Assembly (NCBI GenBank): GCA_002176905.1
Contig: MSYE01000055.1
Location: 1 to 46,509, forward strand
DNA: 46,509 bases
Direction: 5' to 3'
From: a bacterium F11
Lineage (GTDB): Bacteria; Elusimicrobiota; Elusimicrobia; F11
The notes beneath the pieces are model-generated. The model saw only the letters and a program-made list of their open reading frames with translations. It was not told where the DNA came from and did not search any database. Positions 25,098 to 33,323 of this stretch are shown here, piece after piece (within the stretch, counting starts at the first letter, position 1; each line of letters begins with the position of its first letter). A program made the translations under genes and the position numbers.

Positions 25098-26618
25098 TTA
25101 TTTAACAACCACAAATTTTCCCATCTTTGTTAAAAGACGTTCCCCTGATTTCTTGGATGTGATGACATAATGATAAACACCGCTTGGAATTGTTTTCTTG
25201 GAACGAACTTCATAAACATATTTCATTCCGGATCCGCTGCACACCAAAACGGGATTTCCGTTCACCATTTTTCTTTCCACCAACTGTCCCGCAACATCAT
25301 AAATACGGATGGAAACGTTATCCGCCAACCCAACTTCAATGTGGAATGTCGGAATATGATGGCTTCTGACAGGATTGGGAAAAACAAATACATCTCCCCA
25401 TCTAAAGGTCGTATCGACATGGAAATCTTGGAAAGCAGAAAATTCCTTCTTCTGGTCTTGGTATTTGGACAATCCAGAAAAGTCTTGATCCCCAATTCTC
25501 AAGGATGAAGACACATCCCCCATCATGCCACGCGAATCCACGACGGAAACAGATACAATATGATATCCCAATTCGAGCAGTGAAATATCCATCGTCCCTG
25601 TATAATTTCCTGGTTTCTTTTGAGGAACAACTTCGATGGCTTTGTCTGATCCATTCAATTTCGCATGGAAAGCATCTGACGGTAACCAGCGAATGGGTTC
25701 TTCTTTGGCATTCTTCACAGAAAGAGTGAAAATCAACTTAAGCTTCTCTTCTGGATAAAGAACCTTCTGATTAGATTTCCATTCAACCTGCACACAAGGT
25801 TTGGGAATCATTACTTTGAATTCCCTTGATAAAGGGCTCTTAAGAGGCTGGGACAACAATCCCTTTTCCCCTTTCTCTTGATCGACTGTCACACAGCGAT
25901 AATAATAGGTCGTTCCATAAGATAAATTTTCATCCTGGAAGACATTTTGAGGAAAATTCAGCTGTGCCTTTTTCTTTACGTTCTTCTTTTGAAGGCTCGA
26001 AAATGGAAAGGTTGCTCGGTAAACGAGATATTTGGCGAGATCGGTTTGACCTTGAATAAGGGGATGAACCCAAGACCAGGCAACTTCTTTCTTTCCGATA
26101 AACCGAAGGGAGGGATTTTTAATCGGGGGTGGATGAAGGTCTTGCGCTTGTGTGGATACGGTGTGATCTTTCGCTCCCGTAGACCAGGGAGCCCAATTTC
26201 CCCCCTCATCCCGACACCGAATAGCAAAGTGGTAAGTGGCCCCTGGAAATAGCATTGAAATCAAATCCGACCGTGTTTCTCTTTCTTTTGAATCAAGGGG
26301 AAATTCTACCTCAAAAGTGAAGGAGGCGTTGGGAGTTGACAGATACAGAGGATGGGTTGACCAACGAATCTGATAGGCTCCGTCTGCTATTTTTCCTGAG
26401 AATTTATCATCACCTGGTGCTGTCCATGACAGATAAATATCCCCATCAATCAGACCTGGTTCTGCTTTTAGATCCGTCACTCTAGAGGGAGGAACAATAT
26501 CTCTATTGGTGATGGATGTATCAAAGCCAAAAGTTTGAGGGGAAAGAAGGAAAAACCAACTTAACCCAATAATAGCAACAACAAGTAAATGTGGTATTGG
26601 TGTCGAACATAACTTCAT
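25098..26618 (-). CDS. Exported FN3-containing protein with C-terminal FlgD/type IX-like domain
   Basis: A 506-aa protein with a signal peptide (about 1-32). An FN3-like domain (about 40-160) contains LSWTAPGDD and YQIRWST, very like the FN3 of the giant protein at the left of the window. A second FN3-like region spans about 165-275 and an Ig-like domain about 280-390. The C-terminal domain (about 412-506) begins WGDVFVFPNPVRS, contains RIYDVAGQLVE and ends GKFVVVK, closely parallel to the C-terminal domain of the subtilase. GGGGAG lies about 9 nt before the ATG. No enzymatic motif is visible. It is likely secreted or surface-attached by the same route as the two proteases. Confidence 0.8.
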   Translation of the reverse strand: MKLCSTPIPHLLVVAIIGLSWFFLLSPQTFGFDTSITNRDIVPPSRVTDLKAEPGLIDGDIYLSWTAPGDDKFSGKIADGAYQIRWSTHPLYLSTPNASFTFEVEFPLDSKERETRSDLISMLFPGATYHFAIRCRDEGGNWAPWSTGAKDHTVSTQAQDLHPPPIKNPSLRFIGKKEVAWSWVHPLIQGQTDLAKYLVYRATFPFSSLQKKNVKKKAQLNFPQNVFQDENLSYGTTYYYRCVTVDQEKGEKGLLSQPLKSPLSREFKVMIPKPCVQVEWKSNQKVLYPEEKLKLIFTLSVKNAKEEPIRWLPSDAFHAKLNGSDKAIEVVPQKKPGNYTGTMDISLLELGYHIVSVSVVDSRGMMGDVSSSLRIGDQDFSGLSKYQDQKKEFSAFQDFHVDTTFRWGDVFVFPNPVRSHHIPTFHIEVGLADNVSIRIYDVAGQLVERKMVNGNPVLVCSGSGMKYVYEVRSKKTIPSGVYHYVITSKKSGERLLTKMGKFVVVK

Positions 26619-26679
26619 GGGGGGCTGCTCCCCACTCGGCGAGGGGGTTATGATCTCAAAATTTTGGCCTTGGAAACAA

Positions 26680-27738
26680 CTATAGTTTGATTTTTTCTTT
26701 AAGAATCCAATTCAGAATCCCGGAAAGGAACCCCAAACCATAGCCGACGATTTGAATGATCCCTCCGAAGAAAACGAAGCCAAAAGCCAAGGGGTTTTTA
26801 AAGGTAAACAACGCAGAAATGCCTGAGAGAAGAAAAGGAGAAAATAGAACAATAGGAATAGCCATCAACAAAATGGAATTAATACCGTATAAAATTCCCC
26901 CTCCCCACAGCAACAAACTCAAAAGCCAAATGGCCGGAAGAAAATAAACGGGTTCGGCCAGAGGAGGATAATTCTTTCCGAGCCAAAAACGGGCCCGCCC
27001 AATTTGAAAAACCTGCCAAGCAAACCGAAGAAATCCCACTTTCTTTCTATGGTAAACATGAGCTTGCTCACGGAATACGGTTTTTCCCCCCAGACTTTTA
27101 ACAAGGTAACTGAGTTCAATATCTTCCCCATATATGGCCGCCTGATGAAATCCCCCAACAGAACGAAAGGAATCAGTCCGCACAGCCATATTAAAAGACC
27201 TCGGAAAATATTTCCCCAATTTCACCCCACGGCTTCCTCGAATTCCGCCTGTTGTCCACTTGGAATTCATGGTAAACCAGAAACAGCGTGACAAGAAAGA
27301 ATCTTCGACATGAGGCAATTCCCGACCGCCAACTTGGCTGACATCTTGATCGCTAAAGGGTTGAACCAATTGCTCAAGCCAATCTTGGGAAACACTGCAA
27401 TCAGAGTCTAGAAAAACCAACACCTTCCCCTTCGCTTCCTGGGCTCCTCGATTTCTGGCCGCCCCTGGCCCCTGATTGTTCTGCTTGATGAGGTTTGGTT
27501 TCAGTTGTGAATTCTTCCCAAACAAGGCAAGAATCTGTTGGGTTTCGTCAGTGGATCCATCATCCACAACAATAACCTCAAATTGTTCTTTTGGATAACT
27601 TTGCTTTTCAAGTTGAGAAAGAAGGGATCCCAAATGAATTCCATTGTTAAAGGTGGGAATGATAACAGAAACAGTCTGAAAAATTGCATAATCCTCTTGC
27701 TGTGTTTTTGCTAAGAGCTCTCCCTCAGTGATATTCAC
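26680..27738 (-). CDS. Family 2 glycosyltransferase with C-terminal membrane segments
   Basis: A 352-aa protein. The GT-A fold opens with VSVIIPTFNN (about 23-32), nucleotide-binding VVDDGSTDET and the DxD motif at Asp111-Ser-Asp113 (FLDSDC). An acceptor-side GEDIELSY motif follows. Two to three hydrophobic helices occupy about 265-345, as in membrane-bound GT2 enzymes of exopolysaccharide or glycolipid synthesis. It is the first gene of the minus-strand run leading to the FN3, UshA-like and GT39-like genes, and it is divergent from the second GT2 gene. The donor sugar cannot be told from sequence. Confidence 0.88.
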   Translation of the reverse strand: MNITEGELLAKTQQEDYAIFQTVSVIIPTFNNGIHLGSLLSQLEKQSYPKEQFEVIVVDDGSTDETQQILALFGKNSQLKPNLIKQNNQGPGAARNRGAQEAKGKVLVFLDSDCSVSQDWLEQLVQPFSDQDVSQVGGRELPHVEDSFLSRCFWFTMNSKWTTGGIRGSRGVKLGKYFPRSFNMAVRTDSFRSVGGFHQAAIYGEDIELSYLVKSLGGKTVFREQAHVYHRKKVGFLRFAWQVFQIGRARFWLGKNYPPLAEPVYFLPAIWLLSLLLWGGGILYGINSILLMAIPIVLFSPFLLSGISALFTFKNPLAFGFVFFGGIIQIVGYGLGFLSGILNWILKEKIKL

Positions 27739-27860
27739 AATTTCTCCTTTCTGACTTTAGAAAGAAAATATTCTGATAATAAAACCTTCGTTGCAAGAAA
27801 ATAAAATTGTCAGTATCATCAGACCTATTCCAATCTGGCAATTAAGCGAGGTGAGTTAAA

Positions 27861-28775
27861 ATGGGCGTGGCGCCTGATTTTTCCGTTATCATTCCCTCTT
27901 ATCAGGCGAGGGCAACCATTCAATCCTGCCTCCAATCACTTCAAAATCAAGTTGATGCGCCGCCTTTTGAAGTGATCATTGTCGATAGTTCCCAAGATGG
28001 AACAGCGGATTTCATCCGTATCAATTTTCCCTCCGTCAAACTCTTAACGTTAAAGGAAAGGGCGTATCCGGGTGAAGCTCGAAATAAGGGAATGACATTG
28101 GTCCAAGGAAAAATCACCGCCTTCCTCAATTCCAACTGTGATGTTCCACCAGACTGGTTGAAAACAATGTCGAATATATTTAACAATCCTCAAATCGAAG
28201 GATTAAGTGGGACCAAAATCTTACCCTCTAAAACCACACTGGCAGGGCAAATCCAATTCTGGCTTGAGTTTTATGACTTCCTCTCGTTCCATCCTCCCCA
28301 TTTGGTCAATTTTGCTCCCACGGCCAACTGTGCTTTCCGCACCGCCTCCCTTAAAGATATCACCTTTCCGGAGGATCTTAGAACAGTGGAAGATCGGGTA
28401 TTTGGTGAAGAATGGATTAAAAGAGGGCATCAGATTTGTTTTCGCCCCGACGTGAAGGTCATCTACCACGCCAAGAAAACGTGGTCTGAAGCCCTGTTTC
28501 ATTTAAAACAATTGGGGAGCTGGTCGGCCAAAGCTCGAATTCGGTATGGTCTTCCCGGAAAAAAATTGGCCACTTGGTGGATCTTCATCCCTTTCTTGCT
28601 CCCTTACCGATTGGCTCGAATCTTTGACGTTTTCCTCCGCCATCAGCCTCGCCAACTCCCCCGCCTTTTTCTCTATTCTCCTTTCATCATAGGGGGATTG
28701 AGTTATTGGACCTGGGGATACTTTACTTCTACTGTTATTGAAAAATTCTTTTCCAACCACAAAAAAAAATCCTGA
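27861..28775 (+). CDS. Family 2 glycosyltransferase-like protein with NxN in place of DxD
   Basis: A 304-aa GT-A fold protein. SVIIPSYQAR and FEVIIVDSSQDGT match the nucleotide-binding half of GT2 enzymes, and GEARNKGM is the usual next motif. The metal-binding DxD position reads Asn90-Ser-Asn92 (AFLNSNCDVP), although Asp94 follows and could substitute. EDRVFGEEW matches the ED motif of the acceptor site. A hydrophobic segment lies near the C-terminus (about 195-290). The start is backed by GAGGTG 7 nt upstream. The stop codon lies within the stem of the following terminator. It may be a diverged or inactive transferase, or one that uses Asp94. Confidence 0.85.
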   Translation: MGVAPDFSVIIPSYQARATIQSCLQSLQNQVDAPPFEVIIVDSSQDGTADFIRINFPSVKLLTLKERAYPGEARNKGMTLVQGKITAFLNSNCDVPPDWLKTMSNIFNNPQIEGLSGTKILPSKTTLAGQIQFWLEFYDFLSFHPPHLVNFAPTANCAFRTASLKDITFPEDLRTVEDRVFGEEWIKRGHQICFRPDVKVIYHAKKTWSEALFHLKQLGSWSAKARIRYGLPGKKLATWWIFIPFLLPYRLARIFDVFLRHQPRQLPRLFLYSPFIIGGLSYWTWGYFTSTVIEKFFSNHKKKS

Positions 28776-28799
28776 GTGGATTTCTCCACTCAGGATTTT
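28766..28799. terminator. Perfect bidirectional intrinsic terminator
   Basis: A 15-bp perfect stem (AAAATCCTGAGTGGA, loop TTTC, complement ending in TTTT) between the convergent GT2 gene and the cysteine-rich gene. A-rich sequence on one side and T-rich on the other allow it to work in both directions. The TGA stop of the GT2 gene (28773-28775) lies in the stem. Confidence 0.93.
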
Positions 28800-28821
28800 A
28801 TTAAGTCTATCTAACTAAATA

Positions 28822-29328
28822 TTAACAACCTCCGTAGGCATCGCAACACAAGTCAACACAAGATTGCATAGCACAGGCAATATTGTCGGCACCGTCACAA
28901 GCACTTGCACAGGTTTGAAGGTCATCACCAGTATCACCATGTCCACCTCTAATACAGGCATCAGCTTTTGCCAAGCTGCTGTTGCCTCGTCCAGAAGCAG
29001 ATTTATTCTCATTATTTCGAACCCCGTAATTGGGACCTGATCCCGTGTGTGTGGCATAAGCAGGGGTTACAAATGTATCCATAGCCCCACCCAACATAGC
29101 CAAAACACCCTGTTGGCTATCACGGAACTCCTTAACAGTCGACAGATACATGAAGTTGCAAGTGGAACCATCTTGACCTACATTACAACTCGCGTTGCCA
29201 CAGTCATATCCATTATCACAGGACATGTCATGATTAACACACGAGGTGTGACAACCGGCCTGGCTCACTCCAACGTAACATATGCCCATTAATGCTGCAA
29301 GACACACTGTTGCCATGAACTTTTTCAT
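28822..29328 (-). CDS. Small exported cysteine-rich protein (14 cysteines in mature form)
   Basis: A 168-aa protein of unknown family. The signal peptide is clear (MKKFMATVCLAALMGICYVGVSQA, about 1-24). The mature part has two cysteine clusters: six in the first 35 residues (GCHTSC, MSCDNGYDCGNASC, STC) and eight in the last 50 (ACIRGG, TCASAC, IACAMQSC, DLCCDAYGGC). A Gly/Asn-rich cysteine-free linker joins them. The even number suggests disulfides or metal binding in the periplasm or outside. AAGGAG lies 7 nt before the ATG, a sigma70-like promoter lies upstream and a strong terminator downstream, so it is a single-gene transcript, possibly highly expressed. I do not recognise a homologue. 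Confidence 0.8.
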   Translation of the reverse strand: MKKFMATVCLAALMGICYVGVSQAGCHTSCVNHDMSCDNGYDCGNASCNVGQDGSTCNFMYLSTVKEFRDSQQGVLAMLGGAMDTFVTPAYATHTGSGPNYGVRNNENKSASGRGNSSLAKADACIRGGHGDTGDDLQTCASACDGADNIACAMQSCVDLCCDAYGGC

Positions 29329-29418
29329 TCGCTATCTCCTTATTTTTCACTATGATTTATTTTCTCACCATCAACTTTCTTAAGGCCCAAAGGCCCCAAA
29401 AAAAAGATGAACTCCAAA

Positions 29419-29447
29419 AAGATATCCCAAAAGTTTCTTAAGTTCAA
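29419..29447 (-). promoter_or_regulatory. Sigma70-like promoter of the cysteine-rich gene
   Basis: On the minus strand TTGAAC (29447-29442), a 17-nt spacer and TATCTT (29424-29419), about 90 nt upstream of the ATG. It lies in the only gap near 300 bp in the window (29329-29632). The rest of that gap holds a possible gene remnant (29517-29606) and otherwise nothing recognised. Confidence 0.5.
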
Positions 29448-29516
29448 GTGATATTTTGATTACTTTTTTTCTGCAAGTGCAAGGCAATCCCAAGGGCCAA
29501 AGACCAAAAAACACAT

Positions 29517-29606
29517 CTATATATCTTTGCATTTCGGGTTAATCAGGTCTTTGATGAGGTCGGTTTTACTGCCAAAAAACAGATCCAAAAAATACCCCAA
29601 TTCCAT
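29517..29606 (-). pseudogene. Possible remnant of an MNT-type nucleotidyltransferase 3' end
   Basis: A 29-codon open frame (MELGYFLDLFFGSKTDLIKD...) downstream of the GT4 stop. The pattern LDLFFGSKTDLI followed by INPK resembles the central LEELLGRKVDLVT, LKP segment of minimal nucleotidyltransferases. It has no nucleotide-binding GS motif, no catalytic domain and no clear ribosome site. It is probably a decayed fragment, or a chance match. Confidence 0.25.
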
Positions 29607-29632
29607 GCGGAAAGCACGCCAGAAACCACACC

Positions 29633-30739
29633 TTAAAAAACCATTAATGTTTCCCTTGCAGCCTGATTCCAATTGAATTTTATGGCTTGCTGATGTCCTC
29701 TCTGTATCAACGATGCCCGATGTGGACCATCCGTATGGAGCCTCCAAACCGCCTGGGCAAATGCCTCTGCCGCCAAAGGAGGCAGAAGGATCCCTCCCTC
29801 CTCCACCACTTCAGGACAAGCTCCTGTATTGGCACAAATGACAGGCAGGTGACAGGCCATCGCTTCCACCAAGGGAAGACCAAAACCCTCCATAAGGGAT
29901 GGAAAAAGGAACGCTTCGGCCGCTGAGTAAAATTGGGCCAGGTCTTGCTGTGGAACAAATCCCGGCACCCCAATATCATCAGGATTGATCCCCAATTCCT
30001 TTGCGCTTTCCTTGGGATTCTTCATTCCCCACCCGGATCTCCCCACTATAATAAGACGTCCCTTCCAATCGTATTTGTTTTGCAGGATCTTTAGACATCG
30101 AAGCGCTGTTATGAGATTTTTTCTCGGTTCCAAGGTTCCCACCGTGAGCAGAAATGGAGCCTTAATTCCATACCGATTAAAAAGATATTCCTGAGCACTT
30201 TTCACCGGGAGGGGGGTGAGATCCGGCGAGATCCCTTCCTTTATAACCTTCACCTTATTGGGATCGACTCCCAACCGACGGATCAACGACTGGCCCGTTG
30301 TCTCGGAGACAGCAATAATCCGGTGAGCCCTTCGAACAGATAACGGAATAAGGGCTCGAAAAATCCACCGGGCAGAAAAAGGAAGCGTCTCGGGGCACTC
30401 CAGGAAAAACAAATCATGAAGGGTCAATACGGTTTTTATCTTGCCACCCAACCTCAGAGGCAATGTTTGACAGGGACCCCACAACACATCCAATCGATCT
30501 GAACAGGCCAAGCGAGGAAGAACAAACTGGGTCCACATATGCAAACTGGGCGCCCACGATATCCGTTTGTGCCACCTAGGTCGGCTCGCTGGAAACTCAA
30601 AATCCTTATTGGCATAGAGATAAAATTCATGGGACGGTTCCAACTTTTGCATAGAATCGAGAAGACCGCTCAGATAACGATGAATTCCACATCCCCGTTG
30701 ATTTCCAACAAGGGGTGTGGCATCAATTCCGATTCTCAT
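29633..30739 (-). CDS. Family 4 glycosyltransferase (GT-B, mannosyl/rhamnosyl-transferase-like)
   Basis: A 368-aa GT-B enzyme. The N-terminal domain has RIGIDATPL, a Gly-rich GCGIHRYL acceptor loop and LHDLFFLECPETLP. The C-terminal domain has LLTVGTLEPRKN and the E-x7-E-type motif in SLMEGFGLPLVEAMACHLPV, which binds the nucleotide-sugar diphosphate. This is the layout of WbaZ/WfgS-like GT4 enzymes of O-antigen or exopolysaccharide synthesis. It is the last gene of a three-gene run (polyprenyl-phosphate GT2, flippase, GT4) with a 19-nt gap after the flippase. Donor and acceptor are not determined. Confidence 0.92.
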   Translation of the reverse strand: MRIGIDATPLVGNQRGCGIHRYLSGLLDSMQKLEPSHEFYLYANKDFEFPASRPRWHKRISWAPSLHMWTQFVLPRLACSDRLDVLWGPCQTLPLRLGGKIKTVLTLHDLFFLECPETLPFSARWIFRALIPLSVRRAHRIIAVSETTGQSLIRRLGVDPNKVKVIKEGISPDLTPLPVKSAQEYLFNRYGIKAPFLLTVGTLEPRKNLITALRCLKILQNKYDWKGRLIIVGRSGWGMKNPKESAKELGINPDDIGVPGFVPQQDLAQFYSAAEAFLFPSLMEGFGLPLVEAMACHLPVICANTGACPEVVEEGGILLPPLAAEAFAQAVWRLHTDGPHRASLIQRGHQQAIKFNWNQAARETLMVF

Positions 30740-30758
30740 CTGTAAATTACTCCAACTG

Positions 30759-32210
30759 TTATATCAATCGTGGTCTTGAATTTTTCAGCGTTCGGTAGTC
30801 CCACCAGAATAAAATCCCCAAAAGAATCACATAAATAAACAATTCTTTAAGAAACGAAAAACCAAGAATAGATAGAAACCAAAAAAACCCAAGACAAAGG
30901 AGAGGCTTCAAGGTGTAAAACCAATTTCTCACTCTCTCTTCTTTAAGAAGCGGTCCAATCAATAGCCGATCGCTGAGGACATACAACACAACACTCCCCA
31001 ACAGAACCACACACGCCACCCCCCGCAAAGAACCGCTTGTCCTTATCACACTTTGGATGGCGATTCCCATTGTGATCATCGCACCGGCTAGCAAAATAAA
31101 GAAGGTGTGTTGGCGGCCCACCAGCTTATAGTACGTAAAGTGAAGAACTTGAATGACGATCAGTAAGCCAACACTCCCCACCAAAATCCGTATGAGGGGC
31201 AGGCTCATCGTGTAGCGAGGCAACAGGAAATGAATCAAAGGGGTCAGTAGATAATAAAGACAAAAAAACAAACCCAAAAAGAGCCCGGTACCCCTCCGGG
31301 ATAATTCCAGAACGCGCTTCTGTTCTTCTTCTGATGCCGATCGCAAATGGGGAAACATGACATGAGATATGGGCTGAATCATAATTAAAACCGGAACCAG
31401 GGTTCCACAGGCAAAACTGTAAACAGAAAATTTCTCAACCGGTACAGATACGCTGAGAAGAAACTGATCCAACGCAATAACAAAAGGAAGGGCCAGCCCC
31501 ACCAATAAGATAGTGATGCCTTGCTTGGTTAAATTGGTCCACGTCGCATGAGGATCTTTTTTGATATCCATATCCACTCGCTGCGAAGACCTGGACCATG
31601 AAACCATAATGAGAAATTGAACCGAAAACGCGCCGATCATAATGATGGCGATGACCTTTGCCTGGGTCAAAAACGCGCTCGGAATGATAAAAAGGCACCC
31701 AATAAACAACGATCTTCCCACTATTTGCGCCCAACTTAAGGTTCTAAATCGCTTTGAGCTCTCAAAAATAACTCTAAAAAACTGGGTGCTATTAAATACA
31801 ACAGCAAGGATAAGAAGAAACATCACCACCCAATAAAAAGGAGAACCTGAAAAAATGGCGCCAAAAAGAATCCCCAGGGGAAGGAGAACCAATGTTTGCT
31901 GAATCAACAGTTTCCTGAAAAACATCCATTTTTCAGAGCCAATTTTTCCTTCCGACTGTCCAGCCCAACGAAGAAGAAGACCGTCCAAAAATCCCAAATG
32001 CAACAAACTAAGATAGCTCCCATAAAGAGTAAAAATTTTCCAAAGCCCAAATTCTCGTAACGATAATATCGTGGGAATCCAAAAGGCCTGAATAACGGCG
32101 AGAACGGCTAAGAACCCGGAACTCGATGAGATGAAAAACGAATCTTTTAAGAAATTTAAAAAGGGAGGAGGGCTTTTAGATGGGGAGTCTTGGTTCACAA
32201 GGGACCTCAA
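30759..32210 (-). CDS. Polysaccharide flippase-like polytopic membrane protein (Wzx/MurJ-MOP type)
   Basis: A 483-aa protein with about a dozen transmembrane helices and short loops. Its size and helix distribution fit the MOP-family lipopolysaccharide flippases. These move undecaprenyl-linked oligosaccharide across the inner membrane. It overlaps the upstream GT2 gene by 4 nt (32207-32210), so the two are translationally coupled, and the GT4 gene follows. There is no sharp sequence motif, so assignment rests on topology and neighbours. Confidence 0.75.
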   Translation of the reverse strand: MRSLVNQDSPSKSPPPFLNFLKDSFFISSSSGFLAVLAVIQAFWIPTILSLREFGLWKIFTLYGSYLSLLHLGFLDGLLLRWAGQSEGKIGSEKWMFFRKLLIQQTLVLLPLGILFGAIFSGSPFYWVVMFLLILAVVFNSTQFFRVIFESSKRFRTLSWAQIVGRSLFIGCLFIIPSAFLTQAKVIAIIMIGAFSVQFLIMVSWSRSSQRVDMDIKKDPHATWTNLTKQGITILLVGLALPFVIALDQFLLSVSVPVEKFSVYSFACGTLVPVLIMIQPISHVMFPHLRSASEEEQKRVLELSRRGTGLFLGLFFCLYYLLTPLIHFLLPRYTMSLPLIRILVGSVGLLIVIQVLHFTYYKLVGRQHTFFILLAGAMITMGIAIQSVIRTSGSLRGVACVVLLGSVVLYVLSDRLLIGPLLKEERVRNWFYTLKPLLCLGFFWFLSILGFSFLKELFIYVILLGILFWWDYRTLKNSRPRLI

Positions 32211-33217
32211 TGGGGAGAGAATTGAGGTCGTTTTTCTTCTTGCGAATGACTTTCAGAAGGTGGTCCCAGAATCCCTTTGATCGGAAAGGATTTTTCTTTT
32301 TGATGAAGAAACCTGGCTATCATCTCACCAATCAGACCCATTAAAATGACCTGAATTCCAATTAATATCAGCAGGTTTCCCAACGCCAAGAGAGGACGTT
32401 GACCAATGGATTGTCCCTGGAACCACAACACGGAAAGATAGGTATCAATGAGAAGGCCCGCTCCCGCCATAGAAAAACCCAAGGTGCCAAAGAGATGCAA
32501 AGGATGGATTAAAAATCGGGTAATAAAGATGACCGTCACAAAATCAAGAAAACCTGATAGAAGCCGCGAGGGACCATACTTACTGGATCCGTGAAGGCGG
32601 GGACGGTGTGCCACGGGAATCTCGGTAATCCTAAATCCATGCTGGTGGACCAATAGCGTCAGATACCGGTATAGTCCCCCATAAAATGCAACACTCTCCA
32701 GCGCTTCTCTTCGGTACAATTTGAATCCGCAGTTAAAATCCTTTAATGAGATTCCGCTTAAAATACGGGTCACCAAATTAAATACTTTCGAGGAAAACCT
32801 TTTTAAAAAAGGATCCAAGCGCTTTTGCCTCCATCCGTTCACCATGTCAAATCCCTCTTCGCATTTGCTCAGAAATCGAGGAATCTCACTGGGCACATCT
32901 TGCCCATCTCCATCCATTGTCAATATTATTCGTCCTCGCGCAATGGATAGGCCGGAGGAAATGGCGATGGCTTTTCCACTGCGGCTGCGCAGGGTGACAA
33001 CGCGAATAGAATGAGAAAATTGATGATACAACTCCTCCAAGATCGCCCCCGTTCCGTCGTGGCTCCCATCATTGGAGAATATAACTTCATAGGATAAGGA
33101 AAGCGGATCCAGGACATTTTTAATTTCATAAAAGAGAGGTTTTACACAAGCTTTTTCGTTGTGAACAGGAATGATCACGGAAAGCTGAACTGATTTATTT
33201 TGGTGAGAATTATCCAT
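32207..33217 (-). CDS. Polyprenyl-phosphate glycosyltransferase (GtrB/DPM1-like GT2)
   Basis: A 336-aa protein. The GT-A domain has SVIIPVHNE, VIFSNDGSHDGT, GKAIAISSGL and the metal motif Asp102-Gly-Asp104 (TMDGDGQDVP). The acceptor segment DFNCGFKLYRREAL, then HRPRLHGSSKYG, is diagnostic for the DPM1/GtrB/ArnC group, which loads a sugar onto polyprenyl phosphate at the inner face. Two C-terminal transmembrane helices (about 242-300) match GtrB. The lipid-linked sugar is a logical donor for the GT39- and DUF2723-like membrane enzymes elsewhere in the window. It starts the run to flippase and GT4. Confidence 0.93.
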   Translation of the reverse strand: MDNSHQNKSVQLSVIIPVHNEKACVKPLFYEIKNVLDPLSLSYEVIFSNDGSHDGTGAILEELYHQFSHSIRVVTLRSRSGKAIAISSGLSIARGRIILTMDGDGQDVPSEIPRFLSKCEEGFDMVNGWRQKRLDPFLKRFSSKVFNLVTRILSGISLKDFNCGFKLYRREALESVAFYGGLYRYLTLLVHQHGFRITEIPVAHRPRLHGSSKYGPSRLLSGFLDFVTVIFITRFLIHPLHLFGTLGFSMAGAGLLIDTYLSVLWFQGQSIGQRPLLALGNLLILIGIQVILMGLIGEMIARFLHQKEKSFPIKGILGPPSESHSQEEKRPQFSPH

Positions 33218-33323
33218 AAATATATCTTCTAAAATCGGAGAAATTATACATTAGATGTGGCCGAGAGAACATGTTTGTCTTTTGACCTTGCTGTTATGCA
33301 GACAGAGGAATTATAATCATCCA

